Origin: Mesorhizobium sp. CAU 1732
GTDB taxonomy: Bacteria > Pseudomonadota > Alphaproteobacteria > Rhizobiales > Rhizobiaceae
Length of the DNA stretch: 64,000 bases
Assembly (NCBI RefSeq): GCF_039888675.1
Contig: NZ_JBDQQR010000001.1
Coordinates: 434,001-498,000 of the forward strand
Direction: 5' to 3'
Shown: positions 26,208 to 34,121 of the stretch, piece after piece
Layout of the letters: each line of letters opens with the position of its first letter
How positions within the stretch are numbered: the stretch's first letter is position 1
Notes under the pieces: model-generated
The model's database searches: none
What the model saw: the letters and a program-made list of their open reading frames with translations, nothing else
Told to the model about the DNA's origin: nothing
Translations under genes and position numbers: made by a program

Positions 26208-27343
26208 GTTCGCCATATGCGAAGCTGCCCGGCTGGGCCGATTACGGCCTCATCCCGCTGATCAATCTGATCGTCGCCTTCGCGGTCGCCGGCCTCGTCG
26301 TGCTTCTGGTGGGCGAAAACCCGCTGCGGGCGGCGGCCATCATGGTCGAGGGCGCGTTCGGCGGCGGCCGCAACATCGCCTACACGCTCTATTATTCGAC
26401 GAGCTTCATGTTCACCGGCCTCGCGGTCGCGGTCGCCTTCCATGGCGGGCTCTTTAACATCGGCGGCGAGGGGCAGGCCTATGTCGGCGGGCTCGGCGTG
26501 GGACTGGTCTGCCTGACATTCGATTCCATCCTGCCGTGGTGGCTGACCTTCCCGCTGGCGATCCTCGGCGCGGCCGCGGTCGGCGCGGCATGGGCTTTCA
26601 TCCCCGCTTACCTCCAAGCCAAGCGCGGCTCGCACATCGTCATCACGACGATCATGTTCAACTTCATCGCTGCCAGCCTGATGGTTTATCTGCTGGTCGG
26701 CGTGCTGAAGCCCATGGGCTCGATGGCCCCGCAGACACGGACGTTCCTCGATGGCGGACAGTTGCCGAAGCTCAACTTCCTGATGGAGGCGCTCGGCTTC
26801 ACCGTGCGTTCGTCTCCCTTCAACATCTCGTTCCTGCTGGCGCTTGTCTGCGCGTTCCTCGTCTGGCTGCTGATCTGGCGCACGCGCCTCGGCTACGAGA
26901 TCCGCACGCAGGGCCACAGCCCGAAAGCCGCGCGCTATGCAGGCATCGGCGAGACGAAGATCATCATCATCACGATGATGATTTCCGGCGCGCTGGCCGG
27001 CATGATGGCGCTGAATCCGGTGATGGGCGACCAGAACCGGCTCCAGCTCGATTTCGTCACCGGCGCGGGCTTCGTGGGCATCGCGGTGGCGCTGATGGGG
27101 CGCTCGCACCCGGCCGGCATCGTGCCCGCGGCGATCCTGTTCGGCATGCTCTATCAGGGCGGCGCGGAACTCGCCTTCGAGATGCCGAACATCAGCCGCG
27201 ACATGATCGTCATCATCCAGGGCCTGGTCATCCTCTTCGCGGGCGCGCTGGAACACATGTTCCGTCCGTCGATACAGGCCTTCTTCGCCAGTCTCAGTCC
27301 GCGCTCCATGGGCGTGACCGCAGCCAAGCGCGAAGGGGTCTGA
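26204..27343 (+). CDS. Nucleoside ABC transporter permease 1 (NupP-like)
   Basis: 379 residues, about ten hydrophobic helices; GLFNIGGEGQAYVGGLG and GSHIVITTIMFNFIAASLM are the BPD_transp_2 signatures seen in purine-nucleoside and sugar importers. It partners the next permease in a heterodimer. ATGA overlap with the ATPase gene. Confidence 0.92.
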   Translation: MSSPYAKLPGWADYGLIPLINLIVAFAVAGLVVLLVGENPLRAAAIMVEGAFGGGRNIAYTLYYSTSFMFTGLAVAVAFHGGLFNIGGEGQAYVGGLGVGLVCLTFDSILPWWLTFPLAILGAAAVGAAWAFIPAYLQAKRGSHIVITTIMFNFIAASLMVYLLVGVLKPMGSMAPQTRTFLDGGQLPKLNFLMEALGFTVRSSPFNISFLLALVCAFLVWLLIWRTRLGYEIRTQGHSPKAARYAGIGETKIIIITMMISGALAGMMALNPVMGDQNRLQLDFVTGAGFVGIAVALMGRSHPAGIVPAAILFGMLYQGGAELAFEMPNISRDMIVIIQGLVILFAGALEHMFRPSIQAFFASLSPRSMGVTAAKREGV

Positions 27344-27344
27344 G

Positions 27345-28316
27345 ATGGAGTTCTTCGTCATCCTCGTAAACGTGCTGGACTCGACGATCCGCCTGTCGAT
27401 CCCGCTGCTCTTCGCGTGCCTTGCGGGGCTGTATTCGGAGCGGGCGGGCATCTTCGACATCGGCCTCGAAGGCAAGATGCTGGCGGCGGCCTTTGCCTCG
27501 GGGGCTGCTGCGTATGCCACCGGCTCCGCATGGGGCGGTCTTGCCTGCGCCGTCCTCATCGGCGTTTTCCTTGCGCTCGTGCACGGTTTCGCGTCGATCA
27601 CCCATCGCGGCAACCAGATCGTGTCGGGCGTGGCGATCAACTTCATTGCGGCCGGCTCTACGATCATCCTCGGCCAGGCGTGGTTCAGCCAGGGTGGCCG
27701 TACGCCGGCGCTCAGCGCCGAGGGACGCTTCAACGCGATCACGCTGCCCGGTGCCGAGGCCGTGCGCGACGTGCCGATCGTCGGCCTCATCTATTCGGAA
27801 CTTCTGTCGGGCCACTCGATTCTGGTCTATTTCGCGTTCTTCATGGTTTTCGTGACATGGTGGGTGCTGTTTCGCACGCGCTTTGGCCTGCGTCTGCGCG
27901 CCGTCGGCGAGAACCCTGCCGCCGTGGATACCGCCGGCATTTCGGTGACGTGGCTTCGCTACCGCGCCGTGATCTGCACCGGCATTCTCTGCGGCTTTGC
28001 CGGCGCCTATCTGGCGCTCGCGCAGAATGCCGGCTTCGTGAAGGACATGACGGCGGGCAAGGGCTACATCGCGCTCGCCGCCCTCATCTTCGCTAAATGG
28101 AAGCCGGTGCCGGCCATGTTCGCCGTGCTTCTGTTCGGCTTCCTCGACGCTCTGTCGATCCGCCTCCAGGGAACGCCGTTGCCGCTGGTCGGCCGCGTGC
28201 CGGTGCAGTTCTTCCAGGCGCTGCCCTACGTCCTGACCGTGATCCTGCTCGCGGGCTTCATCGGCAAGGCGATCCCGCCGCGCGCCGGCGGCGTGCCCTA
28301 CGTGAAAGAGCGTTGA
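27345..28316 (+). CDS. Nucleoside ABC transporter permease 2 (NupQ-like)
   Basis: 323 residues. RAGIFDIGLEGKMLAAAFAS near residue 35 and HRGNQIVSGVAINFIAAGST near 88 mark the same permease family as its partner, in the shorter NupQ form. It starts two bases after the first permease ends and is followed three bases later by cdd. Confidence 0.92.
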   Translation: MEFFVILVNVLDSTIRLSIPLLFACLAGLYSERAGIFDIGLEGKMLAAAFASGAAAYATGSAWGGLACAVLIGVFLALVHGFASITHRGNQIVSGVAINFIAAGSTIILGQAWFSQGGRTPALSAEGRFNAITLPGAEAVRDVPIVGLIYSELLSGHSILVYFAFFMVFVTWWVLFRTRFGLRLRAVGENPAAVDTAGISVTWLRYRAVICTGILCGFAGAYLALAQNAGFVKDMTAGKGYIALAALIFAKWKPVPAMFAVLLFGFLDALSIRLQGTPLPLVGRVPVQFFQALPYVLTVILLAGFIGKAIPPRAGGVPYVKER

Positions 28317-28319
28317 TCC

Positions 28320-28712
28320 ATGTCGCATGATCTCTTCCTCGCCGCGCGCGACGCCATGGCGAAATGCCATGCGCCCTATTCGAAGTTCCCGGTCGGCGCC
28401 GCGATCCGCACGCAGGATGGCCGCATCTATGCCGGCGCGAACATCGAGGTTGCCTCGTTTCCCGAGGGCTGGTGCGCGGAGACGACCGCGCTCGGCCACT
28501 ATGTGATGGGCGGCGGCGGCACGATCACCGAGATCGCGGTGGTCGCCGAGAAGATGGCGCGCATCACGCCATGCGGCGGTTGCCGCCAGCGGCTCGCCGA
28601 GTTCGCCGGGCCGGACGCGAAGCTCTACCTCTGTGACGAGACGGGCATCGTCGACACATGGACGATGGCCGAAATCCTGCCGCTGGGGTTTCAGGGAGAC
28701 ACGCTGAAATGA
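28320..28712 (+). CDS. cdd: Cytidine deaminase
   Basis: 130 residues. Zinc site: WCAET (His/Cys-Ala-Glu motif in the Cys form) near residue 56 and PCGGCRQ near residue 84; substrate segment FPVGAAIRT and GANIEVASF. It converts cytidine and deoxycytidine to uridine forms taken in by the adjacent transporter. ATGA overlap with the next gene. Confidence 0.95.
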   Translation: MSHDLFLAARDAMAKCHAPYSKFPVGAAIRTQDGRIYAGANIEVASFPEGWCAETTALGHYVMGGGGTITEIAVVAEKMARITPCGGCRQRLAEFAGPDAKLYLCDETGIVDTWTMAEILPLGFQGDTLK

Positions 28713-29515
28713 ACGACGCCGTCTCCACGCTGATCGAAAAGCTCGAAGGCCGCACGCCGAAGGTCGCACTGGTGCTCGGCTCGGGGCTCGGCGGGCTGGT
28801 CGATGAGGTCGAGAATGCGATCCACATTCCCTATGGCGACCTGCCGGGCTTTCCGCATTCAGGCGTGACCGGCCACGCCGGCAAGCTGGTTTCCGGTGAC
28901 CTGGCGGGCACGCCGGTGATCATGCTGGCTGGTCGCGCGCATTATTACGAGAACGGCAATCCGGCGGCGATGCGCCCCGCGCTCGAGGCGCTTGCCGGCA
29001 CCGGCATCGAAAAGCTGATCCTGACCAACGCGGCCGGATCGCTGGAGCCCGAGATGGGGCCGGGCTCGGTGATGCTGATCACAGACCACATCAATTTCTC
29101 CGGCACCAACCCGCTCTTCGGCGAGCCGACCGACGGGCGGTTCGTCGGCCTGACGGAGGCCTACGACGCGCGCATCAGGGCAGCCTTCGAGGCGGCTGCA
29201 CAGGCGACCGGAACCCAGCTCCACAAGGGCGTTTACATGTGGTTCTCCGGCCCGTCCTTCGAAACACCGGCCGAAATCCGCATGGCGCGGGTGATGGGCG
29301 CGAACGCCGTCGGCATGTCGACCGTGCCGGAGGTGATCCTGGCGCGCTTCCTGGGCTTACGCGTTGCGGCCTGCTCGGTCATCACCAACCTCGCGGCAGG
29401 CATGACGGGCGCGGAACTCTCGCATCAGGAAACCAAGGACATGGCGCCCGTCGGCGGCCAGCGTCTCGCGACGATCCTGAAGCGGATGTTTGCCGATGGA
29501 TTGGCGGATGGGTAG
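28709..29515 (+). CDS. punA: Purine-nucleoside phosphorylase (trimeric, PunA/XapA type)
   Basis: 268 residues. VALVLGSGLGGLVDEVE near the N-terminus, GRAHYYENGNP for phosphate, LTNAAGSLEPEMGPGSVMLI and GPSFETPAEIRMARVMGANAVGMSTVPE are classic. It splits inosine and guanosine with phosphate. Fully inside the nucleoside operon. Confidence 0.95.
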   Translation: MNDAVSTLIEKLEGRTPKVALVLGSGLGGLVDEVENAIHIPYGDLPGFPHSGVTGHAGKLVSGDLAGTPVIMLAGRAHYYENGNPAAMRPALEALAGTGIEKLILTNAAGSLEPEMGPGSVMLITDHINFSGTNPLFGEPTDGRFVGLTEAYDARIRAAFEAAAQATGTQLHKGVYMWFSGPSFETPAEIRMARVMGANAVGMSTVPEVILARFLGLRVAACSVITNLAAGMTGAELSHQETKDMAPVGGQRLATILKRMFADGLADG

Positions 29516-29536
29516 TTATCGCCCCGTGCGCAGATT

Positions 29537-29562
29537 GGGCAGGGCAGAGGGGGGCAACGTAG
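29537..29562. repeat. Fragment of the RIME-like element
   Basis: GGGCAGGGCAGAGGGGGGCA and the next six bases repeat, in reverse complement, the left arm and flank of the palindrome at 23200-23224. It sits in the 79-base gap between punA and deoA. Confidence 0.7.
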
Positions 29563-29594
29563 CGCGCTGTCTCCTGCAGCCAGGGGTCTAGTTC

Positions 29595-30917
29595 ATGCTC
29601 CCCCAGGAGATCATCCGCAAGAAACGCGACGGCCAGCAGCTCTCGGCGGGCGAGATCGCGGAATTCGTATCCGGCCTCACGTCGGGCGCGTTTTCGGAAG
29701 GTCATGTGGCGGCGCTTGCCATGGCGGTCTTCCTCAATGGAATGACCCGCGAGGAAGCCGTCGCGCTGACGCTCTCGATGCGCGATTCCGGCACCGTGCT
29801 AGACTGGTCGGACCTGCCCGGCCCGGTCACAGACAAGCATTCGACCGGCGGCGTCGGCGACAATGTCTCGCTGATGCTCGCGCCGATCGTGGCTGCTTGC
29901 GGCGCCTATGTGCCGATGATCTCCGGGCGCGGCCTTGGCCATACGGGCGGCACGCTCGACAAGATGGACGCGATCCCCGGCTATGTCAGCCAGCCCGACA
30001 AGGCGCTGTTCCGCAAGGTCGTGCGCGAGGTGGGCTGCGCCATCATCGGCCAGACGGCCGATCTCGCGCCGGCGGACAAGCGCTTCTACGCGATCCGCGA
30101 CGTGACGGGCACGGTGGAATCGATCCCGCTCATCACCGCGTCCATCCTGTCGAAGAAACTCGCAGCCGGCCTTCAATCGCTGGTGTTGGACGTCAAGGCC
30201 GGTAACGGCGCCTTCATGGCGACGGCCAAATCGGCAGCCTCCCTCGCGCAGAGCCTCGTCGAGGTCTCCAATGGCGCAGGACTGCCGACGACGGCACTCA
30301 TCACCGACATGAACCAGCCGCTCGCCAGCGCCGCCGGCAATGCGGTGGAGGTTGCGAACGCGGTCGATTTCCTGACCGGGCGTCGTCGTGATCGCCGCCT
30401 CGAGGATGTGACGCTGGCCCTTGCGGCCGAGATGCTCTTGTCGTCCGGTTTGGCATCGACGCATCAGGAGGCGACCGCGCGCGCGGCCGACGCGTTGTCG
30501 AGCGGGCGAGCCGCCGACCGTTTTGGCCGCATGGTCGCTGAACTCAGTGGCCCGCGCGATTTCGTCGAGCGATCCGAGACCTATCTTCCCGAGGCGAAGT
30601 TCGTGATCGACGTGAAGTCCCGATTCGACGGTTACGTCACCGCGATCCAGTCGCGCGACATCGGCATTGCCGTTGTGTCGCTGGGCGGAGGGCGCACGAA
30701 GCCGGACGACCGGATCGATCATTCGGTCGGCATCACCGGCCTGTTCCCTATCGGCGCCCAAGTCTCGAAGGGCGATGTGCTGGCGCAGGTCCATGCATCG
30801 AGCAAGGATGCAGCCGAGGAGGCCGCACGGCACATCATCGCCGCCTATACGCTCGGCAATGCCAAGCCGCGCACGCCGCGCCCGGTCATCCGCCGCATCA
30901 CGTCTTCTCCGAAATAG
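29595..30917 (+). CDS. deoA: Thymidine phosphorylase
   Basis: 440 residues. TDKHSTGGVGDNVSLMLAPI is the phosphate/glycine-rich family signature and SGRGLGHTGGTLDKMDAIPG the pyrimidine-binding motif. It converts thymidine and deoxyuridine to base plus deoxyribose-1-phosphate. It is the last gene of the nucleoside operon, spaced by the RIME fragment. No deoC is seen in the window. Confidence 0.95.
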   Translation: MLPQEIIRKKRDGQQLSAGEIAEFVSGLTSGAFSEGHVAALAMAVFLNGMTREEAVALTLSMRDSGTVLDWSDLPGPVTDKHSTGGVGDNVSLMLAPIVAACGAYVPMISGRGLGHTGGTLDKMDAIPGYVSQPDKALFRKVVREVGCAIIGQTADLAPADKRFYAIRDVTGTVESIPLITASILSKKLAAGLQSLVLDVKAGNGAFMATAKSAASLAQSLVEVSNGAGLPTTALITDMNQPLASAAGNAVEVANAVDFLTGRRRDRRLEDVTLALAAEMLLSSGLASTHQEATARAADALSSGRAADRFGRMVAELSGPRDFVERSETYLPEAKFVIDVKSRFDGYVTAIQSRDIGIAVVSLGGGRTKPDDRIDHSVGITGLFPIGAQVSKGDVLAQVHASSKDAAEEAARHIIAAYTLGNAKPRTPRPVIRRITSSPK

Positions 30918-30928
30918 GCAAAACGCTA

Positions 30929-30979
30929 AACCAATTGGTTGACAAATGAGTCGTCGCCTAATAACTAAACCATATGGTT
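30929..30979. promoter_or_regulatory. Promoter with two palindromic operators, start codon inside the second
   Basis: AACCAATTGGTT (30929-30940) and AACCATATGGTT (30968-30979) are perfect 12-base palindromes 39 bases apart. Between them lie TTGACA (30939-30944) and TAACTA (30962-30967), 17 bases apart. The transcript should start near 30974, the A of the ArsR ATG, giving a leaderless mRNA whose start codon is part of the operator. Confidence 0.7.
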
Positions 30980-31333
30980 GAGCAAGAGCCCGCACATCTC
31001 GATGCCGTCTTTCACGCGTTGTCCGACAGAACCCGCCGCGCCATGCTGCGCGATCTGTCTGCCGGAGAACGCAGCATCGGCGAACTTGCAGCCCCTTTCG
31101 CGATGAGTTTCGCGGGCGCGTCCAAACATGTCAGGGTTCTGGAAACGGCCGGGCTGGTGCGCCGCGAGGTGCGGGGCCGCACGCACCACTGCCGGCTCGA
31201 TGCCGCGCGTCTCGCCGAGGCCGAGGCGTGGCTGCGGCACTATGAGCGTTTCTGGACCGGCAAACTCGACGCGCTCGACGCCCTGCTTAGGGCCGAGGAT
31301 GCCGCCAGCCAGAACGAAGGATCGAGGACATGA
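30974..31333 (+). CDS. ArsR-family repressor
   Basis: 119 residues. Winged helix: LSDRTRRAMLRDLSAGERSI, then FAMSFAGASKHVRVLETAGL and RREVRGRTHHCRLDA. There is no metal-binding cysteine box. This is the type that controls SRPBCC (AHSA1-like) genes. It starts at the likely transcription start and its stop overlaps the next gene (ATGA), so it controls its own operon. Confidence 0.92.
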   Translation: MVEQEPAHLDAVFHALSDRTRRAMLRDLSAGERSIGELAAPFAMSFAGASKHVRVLETAGLVRREVRGRTHHCRLDAARLAEAEAWLRHYERFWTGKLDALDALLRAEDAASQNEGSRT

Positions 31334-31770
31334 CCGCACCACAGACCCGCTCTCTCGTTATCACACGGCGCTTCGATGCGTCGGCCGAACGCGTGTTCGA
31401 CGCCTGGCTGGACCCGGCCACGGCGCGGCGCTGGCTGTTCTCGGGAGAGGGCGGCGAGATGGTGCGGGCCGAAGTTGATGCGCGCGTCGGCGGCCGGTTC
31501 ACCTTTACGGACCGCCGCGATGGGCAGGATGTCGAACATGTCGGCGAATATCTCGAGATCGACCGCCCGTCGCGCCTCGTCTTCACCTTCGCCGTGCCGC
31601 TTTACAGCGAACAGTACGATCTTGTGACGATCGATATCCGCCGCCTCGACAAGGGCTGCGAATTGACGCTCACCAACGAGATGTCGCCGGAAATCTTCGA
31701 GGAATGGGGCGAGCAGACCCGCGGTGGCTGGACGAAGATGCTCGGTGCGCTCGACGCTTTGCTGGCCTGA
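31330..31770 (+). CDS. SRPBCC/AHSA1-family protein
   Basis: 146 residues. RRFDASAERVFDAWLDPATARRW, GGRFTFTDRR and GGWTKMLGALDALLA are the standard markers of the AHSA1/START-like fold, which binds small hydrophobic ligands. It is the second gene of the ArsR operon. Ligand unknown. Confidence 0.9.
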   Translation: MTAPQTRSLVITRRFDASAERVFDAWLDPATARRWLFSGEGGEMVRAEVDARVGGRFTFTDRRDGQDVEHVGEYLEIDRPSRLVFTFAVPLYSEQYDLVTIDIRRLDKGCELTLTNEMSPEIFEEWGEQTRGGWTKMLGALDALLA

Positions 31771-31778
31771 GGAGTGCG

Positions 31779-32795
31779 ATGATGCCCGATAGAAATTCCG
31801 ATGGACAAGGCAGGATCGTCGAGCGTGGAACGGTGCGCATCGAGCGCCTTCTGCCCGGCCCTGCCGACCGCGTCTGGACCTATCTGACGCAATCGCAGAT
31901 GCGCCGGCAATGGCTGGCCGTTGGTGAGATGGAACCGCGCGTCGGCGGCAGGGTCGAACACCTCTTCCGTCATGCGGAACTGTCGGCGGAACCCACGCCG
32001 GAACGCTATCGCAAGTTCGACGACAGTCCGGCCATGTTCGGTGAAGTCACCCAATGGGACCCGCCGCGGGTGCTCGCCTATACATGGCCGGGCGACGACG
32101 GATCGAGCGAGGTGACGTTCGAGCTCTTTCCCGAACAGGGCGAGGTCCTGCTGATCCTCACCCACCGCAGGCTCCCCGACACCGGGACGATGGTCAGCGT
32201 CGCGAGCGGCTGGGATTCCCATGTCGGCATCTTGATCGACCGGCTCAAGGGCACGGAACCGCGCGGGTTCTGGTCGACGCATGAGCGGCTCGAACAGCGC
32301 TATCTCGAGACGTTCGCGGCCACGACTGCTGATGGGACTAAGCCTGAGCATGTGGTGAGGCTGGAGCGTGTGTTCGACGCATCGCCCGAGGCGCTCTACG
32401 CGGCATGGACGGATCTCGACCTCATGCGGCGTTGGCTCGGGCGATCGGTTGACGCGGATGTCCGGGTGGGCGGGCGCTTCCGCATCGAAAGCGACGGCGA
32501 CGAGGGCGAAGTCTATATCCACAGCGGCGAATATCTCGCGCTTGAGCCGGGAAAGCTCGTCAAGCAGACCTTTGTCGCCGAGGGGCACGATCCCTACCCA
32601 TACGCCGACGAGTTCATCGCAATCTCGTTTCGCGCCTTGCCTGACGGAGACACGCAGTTGACGCTTGTCAACGGATGGAATGGCGACGGACCGGGCGAGG
32701 ATGGCGCCGAACTGGTTCGGCAAGGCTGGACGCTGTGGCTCGATCTGCTCGACGGCATGTTCGAACGAAGCCCTGAACTGAGGAGAACAACATGA
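31779..32795 (+). CDS. Tandem SRPBCC protein (two AHSA1-like domains)
   Basis: 338 residues from the first of two adjacent ATGs (31779, 31782); GGAG upstream suits the second better. The first domain (RIERLLPGPADRVWTYLTQS through about residue 165) and the second (RLERVFDASPEALYAAWTDL from about residue 193, ending GWTLWLDLLDGMF) are both complete, so this is a natural fusion of two ligand-binding units. It overlaps the next gene by 4 bases. Confidence 0.88.
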   Translation: MMPDRNSDGQGRIVERGTVRIERLLPGPADRVWTYLTQSQMRRQWLAVGEMEPRVGGRVEHLFRHAELSAEPTPERYRKFDDSPAMFGEVTQWDPPRVLAYTWPGDDGSSEVTFELFPEQGEVLLILTHRRLPDTGTMVSVASGWDSHVGILIDRLKGTEPRGFWSTHERLEQRYLETFAATTADGTKPEHVVRLERVFDASPEALYAAWTDLDLMRRWLGRSVDADVRVGGRFRIESDGDEGEVYIHSGEYLALEPGKLVKQTFVAEGHDPYPYADEFIAISFRALPDGDTQLTLVNGWNGDGPGEDGAELVRQGWTLWLDLLDGMFERSPELRRTT

Positions 32796-33157
32796 GCACG
32801 ACGTTTTCGGGCGGACGCAACATCGCGATGAAGGTGCCGCCGCATCAGTATGATGAAACGGTGCGCTTCTATCGCCACGTCATCGGCCTCGAACCGGTGA
32901 GGGGGCACGAGCCTGCGATCGGCTTCGTCTTCGGTGCGAACCAGCTCTGGATCGACCGCGCGCCCGGCATGAGCCAGGCCGAGCTCTGGCTGGAGATCGT
33001 CACCGACGACAAGGATGCAGCCGCCGATCATCTGAAGGCCGAAGGCGTCGTGCGCTGCGACGAGATCGAGCCGCTCGGACCGGATTTTCGCGGCTTCTGG
33101 GTGTCCAGCCCGGCGTCGATCATCCACCTCGTCGACGAGAAAGCCGGCGCGTGGTGA
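32792..33157 (+). CDS. VOC (glyoxalase-like) protein
   Basis: 121 residues. MKVPPHQYDETVRFYRHVIG is the first beta-alpha-beta unit of the vicinal oxygen chelate fold; ELWLEIVTDDKDAAADHLKA the second. Metal ligands are not obvious, so it may bind or sequester a ligand rather than catalyse. Coupled to the SRPBCC fusion by ATGA. Confidence 0.85.
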   Translation: MSTTFSGGRNIAMKVPPHQYDETVRFYRHVIGLEPVRGHEPAIGFVFGANQLWIDRAPGMSQAELWLEIVTDDKDAAADHLKAEGVVRCDEIEPLGPDFRGFWVSSPASIIHLVDEKAGAW

Positions 33158-33179
33158 GGCAGTTCAAGGAGGAACACCG

Positions 33180-33569
33180 ATGATACGCTGCAATCTGTCG
33201 TCCGTCATGGTGCTCGACCAGCAGGTGGCCGAGGACTTTTATGTCGGAAAGCTGGGCTTCGTGAAGAAGCATGACATCCCGGCCGGCGGCGCGCGCTGGC
33301 TGACGGTGCAGGCCCCCGACGGCTCCGGTGTCGAGCTTCTGCTGGAACCGGCGGGAATGGATTTTGCCCGCGAATATCAGAAGACGCTGTACGAAAAGGG
33401 CATTCCGCTCACGCAACTCGGCTGCGATGATGTGAAGGCCGAATATGCGCGATTGACCAAGCTCGGCGTCGCGTTTCGCGGCGAGCCCGCTACGCCGGGA
33501 CCGGGTGTCCCGCTGATGGCGACGCTCGAAGATGGCTGCGGAAACCTGATCCTGCTGGTCGAGGGTTGA
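33180..33569 (+). CDS. VOC-family protein
   Basis: 129 residues preceded by AAGGAGG. Paired beta-alpha-beta modules: MVLDQQVAEDFYVGKLGFVK and a C-terminal GVPLMATLEDGCGNLILLVE, where the terminal Glu is a likely metal ligand. It is close to bleomycin-resistance/glyoxalase-like proteins. Last gene of the ArsR operon; it ends three bases from the convergent GNAT gene. Confidence 0.87.
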   Translation: MIRCNLSSVMVLDQQVAEDFYVGKLGFVKKHDIPAGGARWLTVQAPDGSGVELLLEPAGMDFAREYQKTLYEKGIPLTQLGCDDVKAEYARLTKLGVAFRGEPATPGPGVPLMATLEDGCGNLILLVEG

Positions 33570-33572
33570 TCG

Positions 33573-34121
33573 CTATTCGCCTGCCAGCCGCCGGTAGTGA
33601 ACCAGCGCGGCATCCCTGAAATTGCCGCGGGCGGTTTCGCGAAAGCCGAGGCGGGATGCCAGCCGCATGGACGCGGTGTTGCGCGCGTCGATGACACAGC
33701 TTTGCGGCGTTTCATAATGGTTTCTATCGGCCCAGTCGAGCGCTGCACGCATCGCTTCGCCGGCCAGCCCTTTGCCCTGTGCTGATGGGAGCAGTGCCCA
33801 GCCGGCTTCGCTGGTCCCGTCGAGCGAGGGTTCGATGACGCGTTTGACGTCCATCAGTCCAGCTTCGCCGATCAGTCGGCCGGTCTGCCTGTCTTCGATG
33901 ATCCAGAAGCCGTAGCCGATTATCTCCCACATGCCGCGAAACCGCATGATGCGACCCCAGCAATCCTGCCGGTCCAGCGGCTTGCCGGAAATGAACCTGA
34001 CCACATCGTCCTGCGACCAGAGACATGTGTAGTCGGCAAGGTCCTCGGTGCGATGTTCGCGGAGTATGAGGCGCTCGGTTTCGAGAACCGGGATTCGGCT
34101 TGGCCTGCCCTGAAAATTCAT
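33573..34121 (-). CDS. GNAT acetyltransferase, RimJ/RimL type
   Basis: 182 residues; the ATG overlaps the coaBC stop by 4 bases. IPVLETERLILREHRTEDLA at the N-terminus, SEAGWALLPSAQGKGLAGEA for acetyl-CoA and NTASMRLASRLGFRETARGN near the end are typical. It may acetylate a protein N-terminus or a small molecule. In this position many Rhizobiales carry dut after coaBC; here dut is absent. Confidence 0.88.
   Translation of the reverse strand: MNFQGRPSRIPVLETERLILREHRTEDLADYTCLWSQDDVVRFISGKPLDRQDCWGRIMRFRGMWEIIGYGFWIIEDRQTGRLIGEAGLMDVKRVIEPSLDGTSEAGWALLPSAQGKGLAGEAMRAALDWADRNHYETPQSCVIDARNTASMRLASRLGFRETARGNFRDAALVHYRRLAGE

Noticed and set aside
25772..27790. 672-codon open frame on the minus strand opposite the nucleoside transporter
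   Set aside because: Antisense to an ATPase and two permeases with full motifs; composition is that of a shadow frame.
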